Shown: positions 9,881 through 16,684 of the stretch, piece after piece
How the letters are laid out: every line of letters begins with the position of its first letter
Numbering within the stretch: the first letter of the stretch is position 1
From: Streptomyces pinistramenti
GTDB lineage: Bacteria > Actinomycetota > Actinomycetes > Streptomycetales > Streptomycetaceae
Direction of reading: 5' to 3'
Assembly (NCBI RefSeq): GCF_020564935.1
Contig: NZ_JAJCXB010000020.1
Location: forward strand, 1-64,000
DNA length: 64,000 nt
The notes under the pieces: model-generated
What the model was told of the DNA's origin: nothing
Databases searched by the model: none
The model's input: only the letters and a program-made list of their open reading frames with translations
Program-made: the position numbers and the translations under genes

Positions 9881-10237
9881 ATGCGTATCGGCGAGCTGGC
9901 CGCACAAGCGGGCATCACGAAGGACGCCATCCGGTTCTACGAGAAACTCGGCCTCGTCACAGGTCGACGGTTGTCCAACGGCTATCGCGACTTCCCGCCC
10001 GGGACAGTGATCTGGCTGCATTACATCCGCACCGCGCAGACGCTCGGATTCTCACTGGCGGAGATCGCACGGCACGGCGAGGAACTGCGCGACGCGCCGA
10101 ATGCCGCGGAGGCGCTGTCTGCGTTGTTCAAGGAAAAGATCCAAGTCATCGACGCACGTATGGCCGAACTCGCCGCCCTGCGAGCCGACCTTGAGGTGCG
10201 AGTCGGCACCGGATGCCCGTTGCAGGCGACTGATTGA
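9881..10237 (+). CDS. MerR-family transcriptional activator
   Basis: A 118-residue regulator. The N-terminal winged helix begins at once (MRIGELAAQAGITKDAIRFY, residues 1-20), followed by the second recognition region and a dimerisation coiled coil (residues 80-110). Only one cysteine is present near the C-terminus (TGCPL), so the two-cysteine metal loop of CueR/ZntR is incomplete. I chose ATG 9881, which matches the family N-terminus; ATG 9863, with AAGGT upstream, is an alternative. It probably controls the divergent MBL-fold hydrolase. Confidence 0.83.
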   Translation: MRIGELAAQAGITKDAIRFYEKLGLVTGRRLSNGYRDFPPGTVIWLHYIRTAQTLGFSLAEIARHGEELRDAPNAAEALSALFKEKIQVIDARMAELAALRADLEVRVGTGCPLQATD

Positions 10238-10275
10238 GAAAACCTCGTAGAAGCAGTGCTGGTGACCGTGACGAC

Positions 10276-10306
10276 TTGAACCTCACGCGGCGTGAGGATG
10301 CATCGT
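10276..10306 (+). promoter_or_regulatory. MerR-type promoter of the TipAS-like gene
   Basis: TTGAAC (10276-10281), then the near-perfect dyad CCTCACGC-n1-GCGTGAGG (10281-10297), then a CATCGT-like -10 box after a 19-nt spacer. The start codon at 10313 falls about 7 nt after the -10, so the mRNA would be leaderless and autoregulated. Confidence 0.7.
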
Positions 10307-10312
10307 TGTTCC

Positions 10313-11080
10313 ATGACTGTTTCTGCCACCTGGAAAGTGGGGCCGCTTGCCAAGGCCATTGGGCTGACGGTGCGCACGCTGCACCACTGGGACACCATCG
10401 GTCTGCTCAGCCCCTCCCAACGCACCGCGGGCGGGCACCGGGAGTACACCGAGGACGACCTCGTCCGCCTGTATCAGGTGCTGGCCCTGCGCGGTCTGGG
10501 GCTGAGCCTGGAGACCATCGCCGCCTGTCTGGACGCCGGAATCGACCCTGACCGCCTGGTCCGGGACCACTTGGCGGGCGTCGAGGCTTCCCTCGCCGCT
10601 CTCGACACGCTGCGGCAACGACTCCTGCGGCTCGGCGGAGAGTTGGCGGCTGACCGGGCCCCGTCGGCGACGGACTTGCTCGATGCCCTGCGGGCGATCG
10701 GCGGCACCGGTCCGGAGGGCGAGCACACGCTGCGCCGTCACCTGGACGCCGACCGGATGGAGGCGCTGACGAACCGTGCTGCGGCCCTGGGGCCCGCGAG
10801 GCATTACCTGTTGGAGATCGAATGGCCGGAGCTCTATCGCAGGGCCGACCGGCTCCGCACGGCCGGAACTCCTCCCACCGACCCGAAAGTCCGGCGGCTG
10901 GTTGCTCGCATGGATGAGCTGAGCACGTTGTTCACCGGCGGCGACGCCGGTATTTCCGCCGGAGTACGCGATGCCTGGCATGACGACCCGGCCGCCATGT
11001 CCGGAGCCCCGGTTTCCGCTGCCGACGACTGGCGGGAGCTGGCCGCATACCTGGACCGCGCCCGCGACAGCGCAGCCTGA
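10313..11080 (+). CDS. MerR-family regulator with TipAS-like ligand domain
   Basis: A 255-residue regulator. The N-terminal MerR winged helix (about residues 5-75; WKVGPLAKAIGLTVRTLHHW) is followed by a coiled coil. The C-terminal half (about 145-250) has the pattern of TipAS antibiotic-recognition domains (WPELYRRADRLRTAGTPP, FTGGDAGI, DAWHDDP). TipAS domains bind thiopeptide-type and other xenobiotics and turn on promoters with long spacers. The start is ATG 10313; an in-frame GTG at 10292 lies inside the operator dyad and is unlikely. A small membrane protein follows 54 nt downstream and may be co-transcribed. Confidence 0.85.
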   Translation: MTVSATWKVGPLAKAIGLTVRTLHHWDTIGLLSPSQRTAGGHREYTEDDLVRLYQVLALRGLGLSLETIAACLDAGIDPDRLVRDHLAGVEASLAALDTLRQRLLRLGGELAADRAPSATDLLDALRAIGGTGPEGEHTLRRHLDADRMEALTNRAAALGPARHYLLEIEWPELYRRADRLRTAGTPPTDPKVRRLVARMDELSTLFTGGDAGISAGVRDAWHDDPAAMSGAPVSAADDWRELAAYLDRARDSAA

Positions 11081-11134
11081 CAAGCCTCCGCCGTTGTCAA
11101 CATGCCATCCACACGCACCGCAGGAGTCCCGCCC

Positions 11135-11350
11135 ATGAGCCGTCAGACCCGTATCCGTATCCGTATCGCCCTGACCTCGACGTTCCCCACCCTCCGCACC
11201 GTTCCGCTCTGCTGCCTCCTTGCTGCGGTCAGCCTGATCCCGTGGGACATGCTTCTCGCCCTGCCGGTCGCACTCGCCGTGCACGCCGCCGTCAATTTCG
11301 CCCGCCTGCGACCGGGGCTCTCGGTCGTCAATTCCGGCCGCCCGGACTGA
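11135..11350 (+). CDS. Small predicted membrane protein
   Basis: A 71-residue protein with a basic N-terminus (RIRIRIAL) and a long hydrophobic section (about residues 20-53) that can form one or two membrane helices. ATG 11135 has an AGGAG-like site about 10 nt upstream. No family is recognised. Its closeness to the TipAS-like regulator suggests co-transcription, but that is inference, and coding status is only moderately supported. Confidence 0.45.
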   Translation: MSRQTRIRIRIALTSTFPTLRTVPLCCLLAAVSLIPWDMLLALPVALAVHAAVNFARLRPGLSVVNSGRPD

Positions 11351-11511
11351 GGTTCCCCCGAGACACGGAGGAACCTCCCTGTGCCTACGGATCCGGGTGG
11401 GCACAGCGCCCGCCGACTGCGTTGGGCCGGCATCTGGGGCGACGGTGGCGAGGGCAGCCAACGGTGGCGACGAGACGGTGCCGACCGTCGTGGTGGCGGG
11501 CCGACCGCACG

Positions 11512-12027
11512 TCAACCCCGATCCAGAATGGGTACGCGGACAGCTGCCCCCCTCCACGTGATGGGGCGCGGTTCACCAGTTCCCGGGCCTGCGTTCCCGA
11601 TGCCGGACACCCAGGGTGAGACGGCAATCGCCGTCGCTTCGCCGTCGAGGACGGACGCTGTCACGGTGCGATCGATCGCTGCGATGAGCGGCCGGATGGG
11701 GTCACTGGTGCCGACCGTCCCTGACGGCTTGAAGGACTGCACTCCGCCGAACAACACCGAGTACAGGTGGCTGTGTTCGCGACCCCATCGCCGGTATGCG
11801 GCGGCCAGTTCGTAGATGCCGGCGAGAGGATCCTCGGAGGCCGGCACCGCCGTCAGGGCCTGGAACAAGCCGGCGACGGCTCTGTCGCGTACCGCTCCGA
11901 TCAGTCCTTCCTTGCCGCCGAACAGGGAGTACACCGCCGCCATTGACGTCTTGGCAGCCGTGGCCACGGCGCGGACCGTGACCGACTCCTGCGGACGGGT
12001 GGCGAGCAGCTCGGTCGTGCACTCCAC
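11512..12027 (-). CDS. TetR-family regulator (WHG-type), possibly 3'-degraded
   Basis: 171 residues. The HTH is present (VTVRAVATAAKTSMAAVYSL, then FGGKEGL) and the C-terminal domain shows the WHG pattern (YRRWGREHSHLYSVLFGG). The first helix is short: the frame continues upstream as AAERL without a start codon, and GTG 12027 is the first available. The last ~40 residues lose the family consensus, so a frameshift near 11600 is possible. It is divergent from the carrier at 12177, with two operator copies between. Confidence 0.72.
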   Translation of the reverse strand: MECTTELLATRPQESVTVRAVATAAKTSMAAVYSLFGGKEGLIGAVRDRAVAGLFQALTAVPASEDPLAGIYELAAAYRRWGREHSHLYSVLFGGVQSFKPSGTVGTSDPIRPLIAAIDRTVTASVLDGEATAIAVSPWVSGIGNAGPGTGEPRPITWRGAAVRVPILDRG

Positions 12028-12107
12028 GAGTCGCTCCGCGGCTGGTCGCTGGGCCGCACATCCCTCTTTTCACCCTCGCGCAGGGCAACGTTCGCCAGGA
12101 CGCCAGC

Positions 12108-12144
12108 GTCTACAGTGACGTAGTCGGTCTACATTGCTGTAGAC
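12108..12144. promoter_or_regulatory. Tandem TetR operators between the regulator and the carrier
   Basis: A perfect copy GTCTACA-TTGC-TGTAGAC (12127-12144) and an imperfect copy GTCTACA-GTGA-CGTAGTC (12108-12125) lie 19 bp apart centre to centre. Two sites on nearly the same DNA face fit cooperative binding of two TetR dimers. Confidence 0.7.
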
Positions 12145-12176
12145 GATCCAGGTCGCGAACAGAGGACGAAGCCCCG

Positions 12177-13304
12177 GTGACAACCGCAGTACTGCATGCG
12201 GGCAGTGGACAGCGCCTGCTCGCTCAAGCCCAGCAACATCTCACCTGGGCCATGCCGGTCGCCTATGCGGCCGCGGCGGTGGTGCCGCAGGCCGGGCGAT
12301 GGGCGCGGCACCTCACCTGTGGCACGCCGGCATTGCCGGGCGGTCAGGTGGCCCTGACGCCGCAGATACTGCTGCTGGCCTATGTGCTGTTCACCGCGGC
12401 ACTGCAGGTGCGCGTACGGGAGCTGACGGTCCTTCTGCGAAGGCCGGGATTGCTGGTGGCCGGAACGGCGGCGAACACCGCCCTTCCGCTGGTGATCCTG
12501 GTTCTCCTGGCCGGGGCCTTCCTGCTCCTCCCGGATGCCGACGGTGGAAGCGGGCTCCTTACGGGACTTGCGCTGATCGCGGCGATGCCGGTCGCCGGCG
12601 GGGCCACCGTCTGGGGGAGCCGGGCCGGGGGCAATCAGACCCTGGTTGTGGGGCTGGTGATGTCCTCGACCCTGCTCAGTCCGGTCACCATCCCGCTCAC
12701 GCTGGCCGGTGCCTCCGCCGTGACCAGCGGCGACTACTCGGCAGCGCTGGCCCGGATGGCGCATGTGGCGGGCGGGGCGCTCGCCGCGGCCGGCGTGGTG
12801 GCGCCGTGTGTGGCGGGGCTGGCCGTCCGCAGTGTGCTGCCCGAGCGCTGGGCCGGCGTGGCCATGCCCTGGCTGAAACTGCTCGCCCTGGCTGCCGCGC
12901 TCACCCTCACGTACGTCAACGCCTCCGGCGCCTTCACCGACCTCATCGCCCGCCCCAGGCCGGCGCTGCTCGCGCTCGCCACGCTGGCAGCGGCCGCGAT
13001 GTGCGCGGCGTCCTTCCTCCTGGGCTGGTGCCTGGCGCGGGCCCTGAAGGCCGCTCACGCGGATACCGTCGCCCTGACGTTCACCTCGGGGATGAACAAC
13101 AGCAGCGCCAGTGCGGTGCTGGCCACCACCAGGTTCCCTGACCATCCGCATGTGCTGCTGCCGATCCTGGCGTACAGCCTGCTGCAGAAAGTGCTCGCCG
13201 GGTTCGCGGACAGCACCCTGGCCGGGCGCGGCGGGCGGCGGACGGGCGGTCAGGAGGCGACCAGCAGGAAGCGACCGGGAATCGGGCAGAAAGCTCTCAG
13301 GTGA
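12177..13304 (+). CDS. Bile acid:sodium symporter (BASS)-family carrier
   Basis: A 375-residue integral membrane protein with about nine hydrophobic segments, a glycine-rich mid-region (AMPVAGGATVWGSRAGGNQ) and the conserved late motif FTSGMNNSSASAVLA with polar residues in the membrane, typical of the BASS/SBF superfamily. Such carriers move organic anions with sodium. GTG 12177 is preceded by GAGGA. It is divergent from a TetR gene and presumably induced by that regulator's ligand. The substrate is unknown. Confidence 0.78.
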   Translation: MTTAVLHAGSGQRLLAQAQQHLTWAMPVAYAAAAVVPQAGRWARHLTCGTPALPGGQVALTPQILLLAYVLFTAALQVRVRELTVLLRRPGLLVAGTAANTALPLVILVLLAGAFLLLPDADGGSGLLTGLALIAAMPVAGGATVWGSRAGGNQTLVVGLVMSSTLLSPVTIPLTLAGASAVTSGDYSAALARMAHVAGGALAAAGVVAPCVAGLAVRSVLPERWAGVAMPWLKLLALAAALTLTYVNASGAFTDLIARPRPALLALATLAAAAMCAASFLLGWCLARALKAAHADTVALTFTSGMNNSSASAVLATTRFPDHPHVLLPILAYSLLQKVLAGFADSTLAGRGGRRTGGQEATSRKRPGIGQKALR

Positions 13305-13317
13305 GGGACGTCGACGC

Positions 13318-13336
13318 GATCCGGCCGTTCCGGATC
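13318..13336 (+). terminator. Short hairpin after the carrier gene
   Basis: GATCCGG and CCGGATC form a 7-bp stem with a 5-nt loop, 14 nt after the carrier stop. It is a weak but well-placed terminator candidate. The next 260 bp (13337-13596) hold no supported gene and presumably the promoter of the kinase cluster. Confidence 0.45.
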
Positions 13337-13596
13337 GGCGATGTCCTGCCCCGGCGGCTCGGCGGCTCGCCGCCCTGCGACCACCTCTCCCATGCTGTCC
13401 GTCGGCGGCGGGCCGGGACCGGGCGATGCCCTCCCCCGCCTACAGCTCGTCGAGCACGTCATGACAACCCCGCGCTGACCTGCCCGTCCACACCTGCCTC
13501 ACCGTCGGAGAACCGGCACCGCACCAGCTCCCCATGTCAGCACCAAAAAGACCCGCCGGTAGGCTCATGTGCCGGTGTCGGCTGAGGGGGGCGGCC

Positions 13597-14472
13597 TTGG
13601 AAGGGCTGTGGCAGGAGGATCCGTCGCGGATCGGGGAGTTCGTCACGCTTGCGCGGCTGGATGGTGCGGCTGGGGCGCAGGTGGTGCCGGAGCGGCGTTA
13701 TGTGGCGCGCAGTGCGGACGGGGCGCGGACCGTGCTGGTGAGTCTGCCTGCGGCGGGGGCCGATCCCGGGCGTTGGGCGGTCGAGGCGCAGGGGGCCGGG
13801 CGGCTGGTGCAGCCGGGGTTCTGGCCGGTGGCTCAGCTCGGTGGCACGGCGGCTTTTCCGTGGCATGCCTCGCCGTACCGTCCGGTGCTGCCGCTGCCGG
13901 CGGCGCTGGCCGCGTACGGCGGTCCGCTGCCCGAGGATGCGGTGCGGGCGATGGGCGCGGCGCTGGCCGAGACGCTGGCGTCGGCGCGTGTCCTGGGTGT
14001 CGTCCACGGTGGTGTCTGTCCTGCGTCGGTCTGGCTGACCGCGTACGGGCCGTTGCTGACCTGTTTCGGGGCGGTGCGGGCCGCGGCGCCCGAGGGTGTG
14101 CCGCGGGCCGGTCTGCCCGGTGTCGACGCGGGGTGTCTGGCGCCTGAACAGGCGGCGGGCGGGCCGGTCGGTGCGCCGGGTGAGGTGTATGCGCTGGGTG
14201 CGGTGCTGGCGTATGCGGCGACGGGGCACACGGTGCCGGAGCGGGCGGAGATCCCGGCCGGGTTGCGGGCGCTGGTCTCGGCGTGCCTGTCCCGTGACCC
14301 GGCCGCGCGGCCCGAACCGGCGCGGGTGTTCGCGGAGTTGGCGCCCGGCGCCGCGTACGGCACCCAGGCCGCGGGGGCGGAGCCGGTGGCGCTGCCCGGC
14401 CGGGTGGTCGCGGCGCTGTCCGAGCAGGCGGCGGGTGTGCTCGCCATGGAACTTTCCGCAGAGGTGCGTTGA
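13597..14472 (+). CDS. Pseudokinase related to the Ser/Thr kinases downstream
   Basis: About 291 residues with the outline of a Hanks-type kinase but none of the catalytic residues. The position of the ATP-binding lysine reads TVLVSLP. The HRDLKPSN loop reads VHGGVCPASVWL. The DFG position reads CFG, and the glycine loop is lost (ARLDGAAGA). The C-lobe landmarks remain (LAPEQAAGG, then GEVYALGAVLAYAATG, then CLSRDPAARP). It has no membrane helix. TTG 13597 has GAGGGGGG upstream; ATG 13567 or 13534 are alternatives. The stop lies 4 nt before the next kinase gene, so they are translationally coupled. It probably regulates or scaffolds the kinases; that role is inference. Confidence 0.75.
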   Translation: MEGLWQEDPSRIGEFVTLARLDGAAGAQVVPERRYVARSADGARTVLVSLPAAGADPGRWAVEAQGAGRLVQPGFWPVAQLGGTAAFPWHASPYRPVLPLPAALAAYGGPLPEDAVRAMGAALAETLASARVLGVVHGGVCPASVWLTAYGPLLTCFGAVRAAAPEGVPRAGLPGVDAGCLAPEQAAGGPVGAPGEVYALGAVLAYAATGHTVPERAEIPAGLRALVSACLSRDPAARPEPARVFAELAPGAAYGTQAAGAEPVALPGRVVAALSEQAAGVLAMELSAEVR

Positions 14473-14476
14473 AGCG

Positions 14477-16636
14477 ATGCTGTCCGCTCTGGTTCACGAC
14501 GATCCGCAGACCGTGGGGCCCTACCGGTTGCTGGCCCGGCTGGGTGGCGGTGGCATGGGCACCGTCCACCTGGCCCGGACGGCGGGCGGGCGCACCGTGG
14601 CGGTCAAGGTGCTGCACGGGCGTCTGGCGTCGGATACGGCGCTGCGGGCCCGTTTTCAGCTGGAGGCGGATGCGGCGCGGGTGATCGGCGGGCGGTTCGG
14701 TGCCGCGGTCCACGATGCCGATCCGTCTGCGGTCCGGCCCTGGCTGGCGACGGAGTACGTGATCGGTCCGCCGTTGGAGGACGTGGTGCAGGCCGGGGGT
14801 GCGCTGGGTGAGTCCGCCGTCCGGGCGCTGGGGGCGGGCCTGGCGGACGGGCTGGGGCAGTTGCACCGTTCGGAGGTGGTGCACCGTGACCTCAAGCCGT
14901 CCAATGTGATGGTGACGGCGGCGGGCCCGAAGATCATCGATTTCGGGATCGCGTGGGCGGTCGGCGAGGAGCGGCTCACCCATGCCGGCGGTGCGGTGGG
15001 CACCCCGGCCTTCATGTCGCCCGAGCAGGCTGCGGGGCTCGAACACGCGGCGGCGGGCGATGTGTTCGCGCTCGGCGGGCTGCTCGTCTTCGCCGCGTCG
15101 GGGCACGGGCCGTTCGGTGGTGGGCAGCCCGCTGATCTGCTCTACCGCGTCCGGTATGCCGAACCGGATCTCGGCGGGGTGCCGCCGGAGCTGGTGGGGG
15201 TGCTGGGCCGCTGCCTGGCGAAGGATCCGGCGGACCGTCCGGGGACGGGCGAACTGGCCGCCGCGCTCGCCGGGGGCGGCGGCCGTCGGCCGTTCGCCGA
15301 GGTGCTGCCGGATGCTGTGCTGCGGGAGATCGCGCGGCGCGGCGAGGAGGTGTGGCGGCAACCGCCGCCCCGGATGGTGCCGCCGCCTCCCGAAGCGCCG
15401 CCGGAGGCCGGCGTGGTGGGGCCCGGGGTGTCGCGGCGCCGGATGCTGGCGCTGGCCGGCGGCGGGATGGTTGTCGGGGCCGGTCTGGGAGGCGGCGGGG
15501 TGTGGGCCTGGCTCGGTACGCGGCCCGGCGCGTCCGGCGGGGGCGGTGCGGCGGCGGAGCCGGTGAAGGCGCCGTCCCGGCTGTGGACGTTCGCGTCGCG
15601 CCGTCCGGACAGTGGCGGGGATGTGCTGCTGACGGCGCACGGGCTGGCGATGCCGGCGGGCATCGTGCTGGCCGGCGTCAACCCCGAGAGCGGTGAGGGG
15701 ACTTGGCAGGCGAACATGTCCGATGCCTGGCGGTGGGCCACCGACGGCACGAAGGTCTACGCGCTGCGCGAGCACGACGAGGGCAAGGCGCTCGCGGTGT
15801 GCACGATCGACCCCGCCGACGGCCGGTTCGGCAAACCGCTGGCCGAGCTGACGGACTTCGCCGGCGGCGAGGCACGTAACCAGCTGCTGTGTGTGGTGAA
15901 GGACAGCGCCTACGTGGTGGCGCGTGCGTCTTCGGGTGGCCGCTGGCATCTGCTGGCCGTCGATCTGCGCCGGGGCCGGGAGCGGTGGCGCAGTCCGGTG
16001 GAGGCGCCGGGCCGTGAGTACGCGCCGCCGATGCTGTGTGGTGCGGTCAGTGGTGAGCGGCTGGTGGTGTGCCGGGCCGATGCGGGCATCCATTTCCTCC
16101 GTCTGTCGGTGCATGCCGTCGCGGACGGGAAGAAGCGGTGGTCGCAGTCCGAGCCGTATTCCGGGGCGCCGCCGGGCCGGCTGGTACTCGACGGGCGCCA
16201 TCTCTATCTCGGTGACGAGACGTTGGGCGCCAAGAAGCTGTCCGACGGGGGCATCGGGTGGCTCTTCGGTACCCAGCGCAATGTCGGCAGCAGTGCGGGT
16301 GAGAGCCGGCTGTACGGGGCACCTGCGCTGCGGGACGGGGTGGTCTACTGCACCGAGGGCGACCGCGGGGTGGTGGCCGTCGATGCCGTCACCGGCAGCA
16401 TCAACTGGCTGGAGAAGGGCCTTGCGGGGCGGCGCCTGAACCGTGATGTGCCGCCGGTGGTCGGCAAGAAGTACGTCTACAGCCTCGACGACAAGGGGCT
16501 GCGGGCGGTGGATCTGCGCACCCGCAGCGCGGTGTGGACGTTCCCGACCGATGCGACCGTGCTGAGCGCCGATCACGCGCGGGGGCGGGTGTATGTCCGC
16601 GAGGAGCGGGCGACGTTCGCCCTGCCGCTCGCCTGA
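14477..16636 (+). CDS. Membrane Ser/Thr kinase with PQQ-like beta-propeller sensor
   Basis: 719 residues. The kinase domain (about 14-275) is intact: glycine loop GGGGMG at 23-28, Lys44 in VAVKVL, HRDLKPSN at 136-143, DFG at 155-157 and MSPEQ. A proline-rich linker leads to one membrane helix (about 318-340, after SRRRM). The outer part (about 360-719) consists of PQQ-like propeller blades (for example VVAVDAVTGSINW, LRAVDLRTRSAVWTF). It would phosphorylate proteins inside the cell in response to an extracytoplasmic signal. ATG 14477 was chosen because it follows the upstream stop and starts the kinase consensus; the longer in-frame extension overlaps the pseudokinase and is out of pattern. 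Confidence 0.88.
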   Translation: MLSALVHDDPQTVGPYRLLARLGGGGMGTVHLARTAGGRTVAVKVLHGRLASDTALRARFQLEADAARVIGGRFGAAVHDADPSAVRPWLATEYVIGPPLEDVVQAGGALGESAVRALGAGLADGLGQLHRSEVVHRDLKPSNVMVTAAGPKIIDFGIAWAVGEERLTHAGGAVGTPAFMSPEQAAGLEHAAAGDVFALGGLLVFAASGHGPFGGGQPADLLYRVRYAEPDLGGVPPELVGVLGRCLAKDPADRPGTGELAAALAGGGGRRPFAEVLPDAVLREIARRGEEVWRQPPPRMVPPPPEAPPEAGVVGPGVSRRRMLALAGGGMVVGAGLGGGGVWAWLGTRPGASGGGGAAAEPVKAPSRLWTFASRRPDSGGDVLLTAHGLAMPAGIVLAGVNPESGEGTWQANMSDAWRWATDGTKVYALREHDEGKALAVCTIDPADGRFGKPLAELTDFAGGEARNQLLCVVKDSAYVVARASSGGRWHLLAVDLRRGRERWRSPVEAPGREYAPPMLCGAVSGERLVVCRADAGIHFLRLSVHAVADGKKRWSQSEPYSGAPPGRLVLDGRHLYLGDETLGAKKLSDGGIGWLFGTQRNVGSSAGESRLYGAPALRDGVVYCTEGDRGVVAVDAVTGSINWLEKGLAGRRLNRDVPPVVGKKYVYSLDDKGLRAVDLRTRSAVWTFPTDATVLSADHARGRVYVREERATFALPLA

Positions 16637-16684
16637 CACCGCCCGCACCGCCTGCCCCGTGCCACCCGTCGGAAAGGACATCGT

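Noticed and set aside
10292..10312. GTG 10292 as the start of the TipAS-type regulator
   Set aside because: It lies inside the promoter dyad and upstream of the predicted transcription start.
14096..14476. In-frame upstream extension of the first kinase
   Set aside because: It overlaps the pseudokinase in another frame and is arginine-rich nonsense; ATG 14477 starts the family consensus.
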